A stretch of 64,000 nt of DNA from the NCBI RefSeq assembly GCF_900111925.1, contig NZ_FOKA01000005.1, forward strand, positions 186,001 to 250,000. Direction: 5' to 3'. The notes below the pieces were generated by a model that saw only the letters and a program-made list of their open reading frames with translations, did no database searches and had not been told where the DNA came from. Origin of the DNA: Cellulomonas marina (GTDB lineage: Bacteria > Actinomycetota > Actinomycetes > Actinomycetales > Cellulomonadaceae). The number at the start of each line of letters is the position of its first letter. The first letter of the stretch is position 1. The position numbers were made by a program, and so were the translations under genes. This document shows, in pieces, positions 45,934 to 58,617 of this stretch.

Positions 45934-46716
45934 GTGCCCGTCCTCGCCCTCGACACCTCCGCCGCCGTCGCCGTGGCGGTCACCGACGACGCCGGCACCG
46001 CGCTGGCCGTCCGCGCGGTCACGGCGCAGCGCCACCACGCCGAGCTCCTGGCGCCGCTGGTCGCCGAGGCGCTGGCCGCCGCCGGCCTGACCCCGCGCGA
46101 CCTCACCGCGCTGGCCGTCGGCACGGGCCCGGCCCCCTTCACCGGCCTGCGCGTCGGCCTGGTCACCGCGCGCACCCTGGGCCTCGCGCTCGGCCTGCCC
46201 GTGCACGGCGTGCCGTCGCTGGACGCCCTGGCGCTGCGGGCGCTGGAGGCGGCCGGGGCCGGTGGGGACGACGGGGACGACGAGGACGTCGACGTGCTGG
46301 CCGTGACGGACGCCCGCCGGCGCGAGGTCTACGCCGGGCGCTACCGGCGCGGGCCGGGGTGGTCGGCCGGCGCGTCGGGCCCGGCCTCCGACGGCACGTC
46401 CGGCGACCCGCTCCTGCGCGTCGACGGGCCGTCGGTGGGACCGGCGGCCGCCCTGCTCACAGCCGGCGGCGACGCGCCGGACGCCGGTCGGCGCGTGCTC
46501 GTCGTCGGGCGGGGCGCCCTGACGGACCCGGTGCTGGCCGAGGCCGCCGTGCCGGAGCTGGCGGTGCGCCCCGAGCTGCTGGACCCGGACCCCGTCGCCC
46601 TGGCCCGGCTGGCGCTGACCCGCGCGGCCGCCGGGCAGGAGCAGCCCACGGAGCCGCTCTACCTGCGCCGGCCCGACGCCGTGCCGCCGAACGAGCGCAA
46701 GCGGGTCCTGGCGTGA
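45934..46716 (+). CDS. tsaB: tRNA t6A biosynthesis protein TsaB
   Basis: 260 residues. ASKHA-fold partner of TsaD: VLALDTSAAVAVAV at the start and VGTGPAPFTGLRVGLVTARTLGLAL. It acts as a scaffold, not a transferase. A TAGGCT box (45922-45927) is six bases before the GTG, so besides read-through from tsaE it may have its own leaderless transcript. The stop overlaps rimI (GTGA). Confidence 0.93.
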   Translation: MPVLALDTSAAVAVAVTDDAGTALAVRAVTAQRHHAELLAPLVAEALAAAGLTPRDLTALAVGTGPAPFTGLRVGLVTARTLGLALGLPVHGVPSLDALALRALEAAGAGGDDGDDEDVDVLAVTDARRREVYAGRYRRGPGWSAGASGPASDGTSGDPLLRVDGPSVGPAAALLTAGGDAPDAGRRVLVVGRGALTDPVLAEAAVPELAVRPELLDPDPVALARLALTRAAAGQEQPTEPLYLRRPDAVPPNERKRVLA

Positions 46717-47288
46717 GCGAGCCGGCCGTGCCGACCGGCACGAGCACGGGCACGAGCACGGGCGCCGACGCGGGCACGGGCGGCGTCGCCCGCCGCCCCC
46801 TGGCGCCCGACGACCTGCCGGCCGTCATGGCGCTGGAGCGCGAGCTGTTCGGCCCGACCGCGTGGTCCGAGGACTCCATGCGGGCCGAGCTCGACGGTCC
46901 GGGCCGCACCTACCTCGCCGCGGTCGACACCGCGACGGGCGCCCTCGTCGGCTACGCGGGGCTGTGGTTCGACGGCGACGACGCCCAGGTCATGACGGTC
47001 GCCACCGCCACGGGCCACCAGAACCGCGGCGTCGCCCGCGGGATGCTCACCGACCTGCTGACGGAGGCGGAGCGCCTGGGGGCGCGGACCGTCCTGCTCG
47101 AGGTGCGCGTCGACAACGCCCCCGCGCAGCACCTGTACGAGAGCCTCGGGTTCGAGCGCCTGGGCACGCGCCGCAACTACTACCCCGGCGGCATCGACGC
47201 CTACACGATGCGCTGGCAGCCGGCCCGTGCGGCGGGCGGCCCGGTCGGCGGCGAGCGCGGGACGCACGACGAGGGCTCGCCCGCGTGA
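46713..47288 (+). CDS. rimI: Ribosomal-protein-alanine N-acetyltransferase RimI-like
   Basis: 191 residues of GNAT fold. The acetyl-CoA loop is QNRGVARGML, followed by LEVRVDNAPAQHLYESLGFERLGTRRNYY, typical of RimI. RimI acetylates the S18 N-terminus in E. coli, and in actinobacteria may act on other N-termini. About 25 residues of Thr/Ser/Gly repeat precede the domain. Overlaps join it to tsaB and to the next gene. Confidence 0.88.
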   Translation: MSEPAVPTGTSTGTSTGADAGTGGVARRPLAPDDLPAVMALERELFGPTAWSEDSMRAELDGPGRTYLAAVDTATGALVGYAGLWFDGDDAQVMTVATATGHQNRGVARGMLTDLLTEAERLGARTVLLEVRVDNAPAQHLYESLGFERLGTRRNYYPGGIDAYTMRWQPARAAGGPVGGERGTHDEGSPA

Positions 47289-48139
47289 GCACGGACCCGC
47301 GCGCCGCCGTCCTCGTCGAGCCGCTGGCGCTCGCGGCCGAGCTCGCGGACGACGAACCGCCCGCGCTGCTCGACGTGCGCTGGTCCCTCGGCGGGCCGCC
47401 CGGGCGCGAGGAGCACCTCGCCGCGCACGTGCCGGGGGCGGTGTTCGTCGACCTCGACGCCGAGCTCGCCGCCCCCGCCGCCCCGGCCCACGGCCGGCAC
47501 CCGCTCCCGGACGTCGCCGCGCTCGAGGCGGCGGCGCGCTCCTGGGGGCTGCGCGAGGCGCGGCCGGTCGTCGTGTACGACGCGACCGGCGGCACCGCCG
47601 CGGCGCGCGCCTGGTGGCTGCTGCGCTGGGCGGGCCTGCGCGACGTGCGCCTCCTCGCCGGCGGACTGCCGGCCTGGCGCGCCGCCGGCCTACCGGTCGA
47701 GGCGGGCGCGGTGACCCCGGAGCCGGGCGACGTCGTCCTGCGGCCCGGCGCCCTGCCGACGGCCGGCGCCGACGAGGTGGCCGGCTGGCCGGCACGGGGC
47801 GTGCTCCTCGACGCCCGCGCGGGCGAGCGGTACCGGGGCGAGGTCGAGCCCGTCGACCCGCGGGCGGGGCACGTGCCCGGCGCCCGCAGCGCCCCGACGG
47901 CCGGCAACCTCGACGCCGACGGCCGCTTCCTGCCCGCCGACTCCCTGCGTCGGCGGTTCGCGTCCCTCGGGGCGCTGGACGCCCCCGTCGCCGTCTACTG
48001 CGGCTCGGGCGTCACCGCCGCCCACGAGGTCGCCGCGCTCGCCTCGCTCGGCGTGGACGCGACGCTCTACCCCGGCTCGTGGTCCCAGTGGTCGCACGAC
48101 CCCGCGCGTCCGGTGGCGACGGGGCCGGACGAGGGCTGA
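47285..48139 (+). CDS. Rhodanese-type sulfurtransferase
   Basis: 284 residues with two rhodanese domains. The second has the active loop CGSGVTA with Cys239. The CGSGV form is typical of 3-mercaptopyruvate sulfurtransferases (SseA), so cysteine-derived sulfur is a possible substrate; thiosulfate is the alternative. Its GTG overlaps the rimI stop (GTGA), putting it in the t6A operon, which is not an obvious functional match. Confidence 0.88.
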   Translation: MSTDPRAAVLVEPLALAAELADDEPPALLDVRWSLGGPPGREEHLAAHVPGAVFVDLDAELAAPAAPAHGRHPLPDVAALEAAARSWGLREARPVVVYDATGGTAAARAWWLLRWAGLRDVRLLAGGLPAWRAAGLPVEAGAVTPEPGDVVLRPGALPTAGADEVAGWPARGVLLDARAGERYRGEVEPVDPRAGHVPGARSAPTAGNLDADGRFLPADSLRRRFASLGALDAPVAVYCGSGVTAAHEVAALASLGVDATLYPGSWSQWSHDPARPVATGPDEG

Positions 48140-48199
48140 CCCCCGTCCGACCCCGCACGTGGGGGACCGCGCGGACCGCGCGGACCGCGCCGACCGCGC

Positions 48200-48841
48200 T
48201 CAGACGGTCCGGCTGACCTGCTCCCACGTCAGCCGCGGCGCGCGCGGGTGGTGCGTGCCCTCGCCCTGCGCGTGCCCGACGAGCAGGACCAGCACCGTGC
48301 GCCACCCGCTCTCGGCGAAGAACTCGGCGTCGATGCCGGCCGCGTCCATGCCGCCCATCGGCCCGACGGCCAGGCCGGCGGCGCGCAGCGCGATGGTGAG
48401 GTAGCCGGCCTGGAGCAGCGTGTTGGTGCGCGCCATGCCCTCGCGGGCCTCCACGGCGCCCTCGAGCTCGTCGGCCTTGCCCGGCATGTGCGGCGCCAGC
48501 ACCGGCAGGTGGCGGTGGAACGCGGGGTCCGCGGCGACGACGAGCGCCATCGGCGCGGCGAGGACCCGCGCCCGGTTGCCCTCGGCCATGTGCGCGGCGA
48601 GGCGCTCGCGGCCCTCGCGGCTGCGCACGACGAGCGTGCGCATGGGGCTGGTGTTGAGGGCGGTGGGGCCCCACTTGGCGAGGTCGTGCACGGCCTCGAG
48701 GTCCTCGTCCGTCACCGGCTCGTCCGTGAACGCACCCGCCGACCGCGCGTGGCGGAACAGCAGGTCCGCGACGTCGTCGTCGACGGCGAGGCGGGAGGCG
48801 GGGAAGTCGAGGTCGTCCAGCGTGCCCAGATCGGTGGTCAT
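48200..48841 (-). CDS. Nitroreductase family protein, RutE-like
   Basis: 213 residues. FMN-binding nitroreductase fold: the RSAGAFTDEPVTDEDLEAVHDLAKWGPTALNTSPMR stretch and GLAVGPMGGMDAAGID resemble the malonic semialdehyde reductase RutE/HadB group. No other rut genes are near. The ATG at 48841 was preferred to one 33 bases upstream because a CGTTGA-N4-TCAACG palindrome (48846-48861) lies just before it and would be coding otherwise. It is divergent from tsaD. Confidence 0.83.
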   Translation of the reverse strand: MTTDLGTLDDLDFPASRLAVDDDVADLLFRHARSAGAFTDEPVTDEDLEAVHDLAKWGPTALNTSPMRTLVVRSREGRERLAAHMAEGNRARVLAAPMALVVAADPAFHRHLPVLAPHMPGKADELEGAVEAREGMARTNTLLQAGYLTIALRAAGLAVGPMGGMDAAGIDAEFFAESGWRTVLVLLVGHAQGEGTHHPRAPRLTWEQVSRTV

Positions 48842-48845
48842 GGCT

Positions 48846-48861
48846 CGTTGAACGCTCAACG
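48846..48861. promoter_or_regulatory. Palindromic operator before the nitroreductase gene
   Basis: CGTTGAACGCTCAACG is a 6-4-6 inverted repeat four bases upstream of the nitroreductase ATG, in the place of a -10 region. AT-containing palindromes are rare in this GC-rich DNA. Redox-sensing MarR/HxlR-type or TetR-type repressors often bind such sites before nitroreductase genes; no such regulator is adjacent. Confidence 0.6.
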
Positions 48862-48940
48862 ACCTGGAGATCATCCCAGGGCCGTCCGTGAGCAGCGGTG
48901 ACGAGCATCACGCCGGGGTGCGCGCCCTATCCTGGGGCCC

Positions 48941-49990
48941 GTGAGCAGCGACCGCCCCCCGCTCGTCCTCGGCCTCGAGACCTCCTGCGACGAGACGGGT
49001 GTCGCCCTCGTCCGCGGTTACGAGCTCCTCGTCGACGCCGTGGCCAGCTCGGTCGAGGAGCACGCGCGGTTCGGCGGGATCATCCCGGAGATCGCCTCGC
49101 GCGCCCACCTCGAGGCGATGGTGCCGACCATCGAGCGCGCCCTGGCCGGTGCCGGCGTGACGCTGGCCGACGTCGACGCGGTCGCGGTCACCGCCGGGCC
49201 GGGCCTCGTCGGCCCCCTGACGGTCGGCGCCGCCGCCGCCAAGGCCCTCGCGCTCGCGCTCGACCGGCCGCTGTACGGCGTCAACCACGTCATCGGGCAC
49301 GCCGTCGTCGACGAGCTGGTGCACGGCCCCTTCCCCGAGCGCGTCATGGCGCTCGTCGTCTCCGGCGGCCACTCGAGCCTGCTCCTGCTCGACGACACCG
49401 TTCAGGTCACGGAGCTCGGCTCGACCCTCGACGACGCCGCGGGCGAGGCGTTCGACAAGGTGGGTCGGCTGCTGGGCCTGCCCTACCCGGGCGGCCCGCA
49501 CATCGACCGGCTCGCGCGCGAGGGCGACCCGGACGCCATCCGGTTCCCGCGCGGCCTGACGGCGCCGAAGGACCAGGCCGCCCACGCGCAGGACTTCTCG
49601 TTCTCCGGCCTCAAGACGGCCGTCGCGCGTTGGGTCGAGGCCCGTCAGGACGCGGGGGAGGAGATCCCGCTGCCCGACGTCGCGGCCTCCTTCGCCGCGG
49701 CGGTGGCCGACGTCCTCGTCGCCAAGACGCTGGCCGCCTGCGAGCGGCACGGCGTGGGCACCCTCGTCGTCGGGGGCGGGTTCTCCGCGAACTCCCAGCT
49801 GCGGGACCTGCTGGCGCAGCGGTGCGGCGAGGCGGGCGTCGAGCTGCGCATCCCGCCCATCCGGTACTGCACCGACAACGGCGCGATGATCGCCGCCCTG
49901 GGGTCCGCGGTCGTCGCCCGCGGGATGGCGCCCTCGTCGCTCGACCTCGGCGTGGACTCGACGATGCCGCTCACCCGGGTCCTCGTCTGA
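48941..49990 (+). CDS. tsaD: tRNA N6-adenosine threonylcarbamoyltransferase TsaD
   Basis: 349 residues. The metal site H116-x3-H120 (HVIGH) and [33 protein letters not shown] and [12 protein letters not shown] are all present. It completes t6A synthesis with TsaB and TsaE. TATCCT (48928-48933) is seven bases before the GTG, so it is probably leaderless and not in the tsaE-tsaB-rimI transcript. Confidence 0.95.
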   Translation: MSSDRPPLVLGLETSCDETGVALVRGYELLVDAVASSVEEHARFGGIIPEIASRAHLEAMVPTIERALAGAGVTLADVDAVAVTAGPGLVGPLTVGAAAAKALALALDRPLYGVNHVIGHAVVDELVHGPFPERVMALVVSGGHSSLLLLDDTVQVTELGSTLDDAAGEAFDKVGRLLGLPYPGGPHIDRLAREGDPDAIRFPRGLTAPKDQAAHAQDFSFSGLKTAVARWVEARQDAGEEIPLPDVAASFAAAVADVLVAKTLAACERHGVGTLVVGGGFSANSQLRDLLAQRCGEAGVELRIPPIRYCTDNGAMIAALGSAVVARGMAPSSLDLGVDSTMPLTRVLV

Positions 49991-50027
49991 GAGGTCCGAC
50001 GAGGACCCGGGCGGGGCGGTCAGGGCG

Positions 50028-50921
50028 TCACGGGGTGGGCGAGCCGCCGTTGGCGTTGAGCGTCTCGCCGGAGACGTAGCTCGACTCGGACGACGCGAGG
50101 AAGACGTACGCCGGGGCCATCTCGACGGGCTGCCCCGCACGGGCCAGCGGCGTCTGCGAGCCGAACTCCGGCAGCGCCTCCTGCGGCTGCCCGCCGGCCG
50201 TCTGCAGCGGCGTCCACACCGGTCCGGGCGCCACGACGTTGACACGGATGCCCTTGGGGGCGAGCTGCTGCGCGAGGGCCTTGCTCATCGTGTTGATGGC
50301 GGCCTTCGTCGTGGCGTAGTCCACCAGCGACGGCGACGGGTTGTACGCCTGGATGGAGCTCGTCGTGATGATGCTCGACCCCGGGGGCAGCACCGGGACG
50401 GCCTCCTGCACGATCCAGTACAGCGCGTACACGTTCGTCTTGAACGTCTCGTCGAACTGCTCGGGGGTCAGCTCCGTGATGTCCTCGACCGTCTGCTGCT
50501 TGCCCGCGACGACGACGAGCGTGTCCAGCCCGCCGAGCTCGGAGACGGCGGTGTGCACCAGCGAGCGCGAGTAGGCCTCGTCGGTCACGTCGCCCGGCGC
50601 CAGGGCGACGGTGCGGCCCTCGGCGCGGATGATCTCGGCGACCGAGTCCGCGTCGGGCTGCTCCTCCGGCAGGTACGACAGCACGACGTCGGCGCCCTCG
50701 CGGGCGAAGGCGATGGCGACCGCGCGGCCGATGCCGGAGTCGCCGCCGGTGATGAGGGCCTTGCGCCCGACGAGGCGGCCCGTGCCGCGGTAGGTCTGCG
50801 CGCCGTCGTCGGCCTGCACCGCCAGGTCCTGCTCGAGACCGGGCCCGTCCTGGTACTGCTCGGGGAAGCCCTCGGTGCGGTAGCGGGTCGTCGGGTCGGA
50901 GAAGGTGAGCTGGTCGGTCAT
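50028..50921 (-). CDS. Short-chain dehydrogenase/reductase, general-stress type
   Basis: 297 residues. The NAD(P) motif TGGDSGIG is at 58-65 and the active-site YATTK near residue 205, with a SYVSGETLNANGG C-terminus. The 50-residue N-terminal extension (TTRYRTEGFPEQYQDGPGLEQ) is typical of the YghA/YdaD subgroup, induced by general stress in other bacteria. A GGAGGG site precedes the ATG. The substrate is unknown. Confidence 0.86.
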   Translation of the reverse strand: MTDQLTFSDPTTRYRTEGFPEQYQDGPGLEQDLAVQADDGAQTYRGTGRLVGRKALITGGDSGIGRAVAIAFAREGADVVLSYLPEEQPDADSVAEIIRAEGRTVALAPGDVTDEAYSRSLVHTAVSELGGLDTLVVVAGKQQTVEDITELTPEQFDETFKTNVYALYWIVQEAVPVLPPGSSIITTSSIQAYNPSPSLVDYATTKAAINTMSKALAQQLAPKGIRVNVVAPGPVWTPLQTAGGQPQEALPEFGSQTPLARAGQPVEMAPAYVFLASSESSYVSGETLNANGGSPTP

Positions 50922-51007
50922 AAGTGTCCCTCCGCAGGCTGCTGGGAGCCCCGTGCGGTCCAGGGGTCGCCGCTTCTGGGCGGCCGGCGCACCGGGCCTC
51001 CCCATCG

Positions 51008-52216
51008 TCACCCGCCCGGGCGAGGCGCGCCCGTCGGGCGGGACCCGGCCGACGGGCCGGCCGCCGACTGCAGCGGGCGGCCGGCGTGGCGCTCGGCGAC
51101 GAGGTGCTCGACGACCGGCCGCAGCGCGCCCGCGTGCCGGCGGGCCACCGCGCGCTGGCGCTGGTACGACGCGCCCTTGCGCAGCACGACCCGCACCTCG
51201 TCGAGCTCGCGGGCGCAGCCCAGGCGCTCCGCCACGGGCTCGAGCACCCGCAGCCACCGGCTCACGGAGTCGGTGACGAGCTCCTCGTCGCCCGACGCGT
51301 CGGTGATGAGGATGGCGTCCATGCCGTAGCGGGCCGCGCGCCACTTGTTCTCCTGCGCGAACCACGGCGGCAGGGTGGGCAGCGGGCGACCCTCGTCGAG
51401 CACGGTCGAGAAGTGCTCGACGAGGCAGTGCGTCAGCGCGGAGATGGCGCCGACCTCCAGCAGGTTCGAGGCGCCGTCGGCGATGCGCATCTCCAGCGTG
51501 CCGAAGCGCGGCGCCGGCCGGACGTCCCAACGCACCTCGTCGAACGCGTCGATGACGCCCGTGTGGAGCATGTCCCCGACGTACTGCTCGAGCTGCTCCC
51601 AGTGGTCGAAGCCGAACGGCAGGCCCGCCGTCGGCAGCTGCTGGAACAGCAGGGCCCGGTTCGAGGCGTAGCCCGTGTCGGCGCCGTCCCAGAAGGGTGA
51701 GGACGACGAGAGCGACTGCAGCAGGCCGAAGACGGTGAGCATCGCGCGCGAGAGCGGCAGCACCTTCGCGCGGTCCTCGATGCCCACGTGCACGTGCACG
51801 CCGTAGATGAGCATCTGCCGGCCCCACCACTGCGTGCGGTCGATGAGCGTCGCGTAGCGCTGCTTGTCCGTGACGCGCTGCTGGTCCCACCGCGCGAAGG
51901 GGTGCGTCCCGGCGCCCATGAGCTCGATGCGCAGCGGGCTCGCCGCGGCGGCGACGGCGTCGGTGGCAGCCCGCAGGTCCGCGACCGCCTCCCCGATGGT
52001 CGTGCACTTGCCCGACGAGACCTCGACGGTGTTGAGCAGCAGCTCCGGGGTGAGCCGCCAGCGGTCCGCGTCGCCGGGGCGCACCTGCGCGAAGATCGCC
52101 TCGGCCGCCTGGCGCAGGTCCCCGGAGTCGGCGTCGACGAGCGCGAGCTCCCACTCCAGCCCGACCGTCGAGCGCTCGGACGCGGCGAAGTCGAGGCGGG
52201 CGGGGGCGGCGCTCAC
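51008..52216 (-). CDS. Carboxylate-amine ligase of the YbdK/glutamate--cysteine ligase 2 family
   Basis: 402 residues. The family start [17 protein letters not shown], the [10 protein letters not shown] motif and [18 protein letters not shown] are clear. YbdK-type enzymes have weak glutamate-cysteine ligase activity in E. coli; in actinobacteria, which use mycothiol, their role is uncertain. GTG at 52216 overlaps the stop of the upstream methyltransferase by four bases, so the two are coupled. Confidence 0.85.
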   Translation of the reverse strand: MSAAPARLDFAASERSTVGLEWELALVDADSGDLRQAAEAIFAQVRPGDADRWRLTPELLLNTVEVSSGKCTTIGEAVADLRAATDAVAAAASPLRIELMGAGTHPFARWDQQRVTDKQRYATLIDRTQWWGRQMLIYGVHVHVGIEDRAKVLPLSRAMLTVFGLLQSLSSSSPFWDGADTGYASNRALLFQQLPTAGLPFGFDHWEQLEQYVGDMLHTGVIDAFDEVRWDVRPAPRFGTLEMRIADGASNLLEVGAISALTHCLVEHFSTVLDEGRPLPTLPPWFAQENKWRAARYGMDAILITDASGDEELVTDSVSRWLRVLEPVAERLGCARELDEVRVVLRKGASYQRQRAVARRHAGALRPVVEHLVAERHAGRPLQSAAGPSAGSRPTGAPRPGG

Positions 52217-53421
52217 AGCGGCTCCACCACGAGGACGGTCTGCGCGCCCGCGACCCGGGTGAGCACCACCGTGGCCTCGGCGTCGCCGCGCAGGTCGAGC
52301 TGGCGCCGCAGCTGCTCCGGCACCACCGCGGTGCCCCGCTTCTTGATGGTCAGCCGCCCGACCCCGCGCGTGCGCAGGTAGGACCGCAGGGCCTTGAGGC
52401 CGAACGGCATGCGGTCGAGCACGCGGTAGGCGGTGGCCGTGGGCGCGGCGTGGCGCACGTCGGAGGTCACGTAGGCGATCGTGCGGTCGACGAGGCGTCC
52501 CTGCACCTCCTGGGCGACGAGGGCGACGAGGCCGGCGCGGATGACGGCGCCGTCCGGCTCGTAGAGGTAGCCGCCGACGGGTCCCGCGTCGACGGGGGGC
52601 AGCTCGGGCTCGGCGGTGCCGGGCACGAGGGGCGCGCGCAGCTCGTGGGCGGCTCCGGCCTCGTCGAGCACGAGGGCGCTGCGGGCCGGGCCGACCGGCG
52701 CCAGCGGCCCGAACCACAGGCCCAGCTCGACGACGTCGCCGCCGACCGACACCCACTGCGCCTCCGCGTCGGCCGGCAGCGCGGTGTGCGGGACGCCGGG
52801 GCCGAGCTTGAGGCCGAGCGCCGGGACGCGCCCGCGCAGGGCGAGGACCGCGTCGAGCGGCGGGAGGTAGGCGGCGGGGTCGAAGAGGCGGCTGCCGGAG
52901 CCCGTGCGCCGGGCCGGGTCGGCGTAGACCCCGTCGACGCCCTCCGCCGCGAGGTCGAGGGACAGCCCGTCGGCCTGCCGCACGCGTGCCTCGGGGAAGT
53001 GCCGCAGGTTCACGGTGGCCAGGGCGGCGGTGGTCTCGTCGACGTCGGTGGCGAGCACGCGCAGGCCCGAGCCCGCCAGCGCGAGGCTGTCCGCGCCGAT
53101 CCCGCACGTGAGGTCGGCGACGTGCGTGCAGCCCGCGTCGCGGTAGCGCCGGGCGTGCCGCGCGGCGACCACGAGCCGCGTCGCCTGCTCCAGGCCGGCG
53201 GGCGTCAGCAGCATGCCCTCGGCGAACTCCCCGAACTTCGCCCGCGCCCGGGCCCGCAGCCGGGACTGCGTGAGCGCCGCGGCGACGAGGGCCGGGTCCA
53301 GCCCGTCGGCCCGCAGGCGCGTGGACAGCGCCATCGCGCGGTCCTCGTCGTAGGGCGGCAGGGCCTGCAGCAGCGCCCACCCCTCGGGCGAGAGGAGCTG
53401 GGCCAGGCCGTCGGCATCCAC
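52213..53421 (-). CDS. Class I SAM-dependent methyltransferase, THUMP-like
   Basis: 402 residues. The SAM-binding motif [15 protein letters not shown] is at 101-115 and the later DPARR resembles the catalytic loop of nucleic-acid methyltransferases. The C-terminus has an RNA-binding-like stretch ([14 protein letters not shown]). I recognise a family often annotated THUMP-like; the substrate is not known. It is divergent from groES. The GTG has GGGAGG upstream. Confidence 0.8.
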   Translation of the reverse strand: MDADGLAQLLSPEGWALLQALPPYDEDRAMALSTRLRADGLDPALVAAALTQSRLRARARAKFGEFAEGMLLTPAGLEQATRLVVAARHARRYRDAGCTHVADLTCGIGADSLALAGSGLRVLATDVDETTAALATVNLRHFPEARVRQADGLSLDLAAEGVDGVYADPARRTGSGSRLFDPAAYLPPLDAVLALRGRVPALGLKLGPGVPHTALPADAEAQWVSVGGDVVELGLWFGPLAPVGPARSALVLDEAGAAHELRAPLVPGTAEPELPPVDAGPVGGYLYEPDGAVIRAGLVALVAQEVQGRLVDRTIAYVTSDVRHAAPTATAYRVLDRMPFGLKALRSYLRTRGVGRLTIKKRGTAVVPEQLRRQLDLRGDAEATVVLTRVAGAQTVLVVEPL

Positions 53422-53464
53422 GTCGCGATCCTCCCACGCCCCTCCGGCGGGGCGGGGAGGCGTG

Positions 53465-53491
53465 CTGGCACTCGCCTTGACCGAGTGCTAA
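53465..53491 (+). promoter_or_regulatory. CIRCE operator of groES
   Basis: CTGGCACTC, a 9-base spacer, and GAGTGCTAA form a near-consensus CIRCE element (consensus arms TTAGCACTC and GAGTGCTAA). It is the binding site of the heat-shock repressor HrcA. It overlaps the promoter below, as in other HrcA targets. The left arm has two mismatches at its outer end. Confidence 0.92.
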
Positions 53492-53505
53492 CGCGTTCCT
53501 ACAGT
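53477..53505 (+). promoter_or_regulatory. groES promoter
   Basis: TTGACC (53477-53482) and TACAGT (53500-53505) are 17 bases apart, a very good vegetative promoter. The -35 lies in the CIRCE spacer and the right CIRCE arm fills the start of the spacer, so HrcA would block polymerase directly. The transcript would start near 53512, about 100 bases before groES. Confidence 0.85.
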
Positions 53506-53610
53506 GAGCACCGGCACGCGACAGGCCCCGGCACCCGCGACGACGGTGGCCCGCAGCGTGGCAACCGACATCCGCAAGCAGTTCCCTCACACGTGAAGGG
53601 GAGGTCCGCT

Positions 53611-53925
53611 GTGACGGTCTCCACGGAGTCCAAGGTCGGCATCAAGCCGCTCGAGGACCGCATCCTCGTCAAGACGCTCGAGGCGGAGCAGACGACCTCG
53701 TTCGGTCTGGTCATCCCGGACAGCGCCAAGGAGAAGCCCCAGGAGGGCACCGTCCTGGCCGTCGGCCCGGGCCGGATCGACGACAAGGGCAACCGCGTCC
53801 CGCTGGACGTCGCCGTCGACGACGTCGTCATCTACTCCAAGTACGGCGGCACCGAGGTGAAGTACAACGGCGAGGAGTACCTCATCCTCTCCGCGCGCGA
53901 CATCCTGGCGGTCGTCACGAAGTGA
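53611..53925 (+). CDS. groES: Co-chaperonin GroES
   Basis: 104 residues. [36 protein letters not shown], including the mobile loop, and the end [13 protein letters not shown] are typical. It caps the GroEL chamber. The GTG has GAAGGGGAGG upstream. groEL does not follow; a terminator and whiB do. Actinobacteria often keep a second GroEL elsewhere, so the partner must be outside this window. Confidence 0.96.
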   Translation: MTVSTESKVGIKPLEDRILVKTLEAEQTTSFGLVIPDSAKEKPQEGTVLAVGPGRIDDKGNRVPLDVAVDDVVIYSKYGGTEVKYNGEEYLILSARDILAVVTK

Positions 53926-53957
53926 CCCCGCCGCCGCGGTGACGCGGCAGCAGCACG

Positions 53958-53989
53958 GAGGCCCCTCGTCCTGACGGACGGGGGGCCTC
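53958..53989 (+). terminator. Terminator after groES
   Basis: A 14-base stem with one G-T pair (53958-53971 with 53976-53989) starts 32 bases after the groES stop. It ends the groES transcript as a single gene. The remaining gap up to 54257 holds a GGTCGT hexamer array (about 54036-54065) and nothing else I can name. Confidence 0.7.
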
Positions 53990-54034
53990 TGTCGTCGCGC
54001 GTGCCGGGGTCGCACCGATGGGGGTGCGCACCTC

Positions 54035-54066
<32 letters not shown>

Positions 54067-54257
54067 GCGGCGCGGTCGGCACGCACGACGTGGTGGTGGT
54101 CGACCGCCGACCTACCGGCGGTGCCATCTGCCCGGGGACGCAGACGGGCCGCGGTCCCCGGCGCCCTGCCGCGCCGGGCCGCGGCCCGTCCTGGAGAGCC
54201 GACGGCGCAGGGCCGGCGGCGAGCTGGTGCAGCCGGCGCAGGGCGCCGGCCGAAGGG

Positions 54258-54554
54258 TCAGACGACGGCGCGCCGACCGGACTGCTGGGCGAGGACCTCG
54301 GCCCGCTCGTCCTCGGACAGGCCGCCCCACACGCCGTAGGGCTCCCGCACGCTGAGCGACTGCTTGCGGCACTGCTCGATGACCGGGCAGGTGGCGCAGA
54401 CGGCCTTGGCCGCCTCGGCACGACGACGACGGGCGGCGCCGCGCTCACCCTCGGGGTGGAAGAACAGCGTCGGGTCGGCCTCGCGGCACGCGCCCTCGAA
54501 CTGCCACTCCCACAGGTCCATCACCGGTCCGGGCAGTCGCGAGATCTCCGCCAT
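54258..54554 (-). CDS. WhiB family iron-sulfur regulator, WhiD/WhiB3-like
   Basis: 98 residues. The 4Fe-4S ligands are Cys23, Cys53, Cys56 and Cys62, and the GVWGG turn follows near 74. The N-terminus SRLPGPVMDLWEWQ and the FFHPEGERGAAR segment match the WhiD/WhiB3 subgroup as I recall it. These proteins bind sigma factor domain 4 and respond to redox or nitric oxide. A strong promoter lies about 100 bases upstream, and GAGGAGG precedes the ATG. Confidence 0.92.
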   Translation of the reverse strand: MAEISRLPGPVMDLWEWQFEGACREADPTLFFHPEGERGAARRRRAEAAKAVCATCPVIEQCRKQSLSVREPYGVWGGLSEDERAEVLAQQSGRRAVV

Positions 54555-54650
54555 GTCGTCCTCCTCGTGTCGGCCCGGGGGCCGGTCAGTGCGTGGTGCG
54601 GGCCTCGGAGTCCCGGTGCCTCGGCACCCGCTCCGTCCTGCTGAGCAGCA

Positions 54651-54679
54651 ACGCTACAACCGCGCCAGAAGTTGTTCAA
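54651..54679 (-). promoter_or_regulatory. whiB promoter
   Basis: On the - strand TTGAAC (54679-54674) and TAGCGT (54656-54651) are 17 bases apart, a strong vegetative match. Transcription would start near 54645 and leave a 90-base leader before the WhiB ATG. Confidence 0.7.
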
Positions 54680-54802
54680 GGGTCTGACCCTGACCAATTT
54701 CGACCGGTTCCGGAGCGGTCCATGGCGCGGTGCTGACCCGCTGCCACGTCGACCACCGGGACGGGCCGGGCTCGGTCGGCGTCCGGCTGGCATGATCGGG
54801 CC

Positions 54803-58608
<3,806 letters not shown>

Positions 58609-58617
58609 GGGCGGCTG

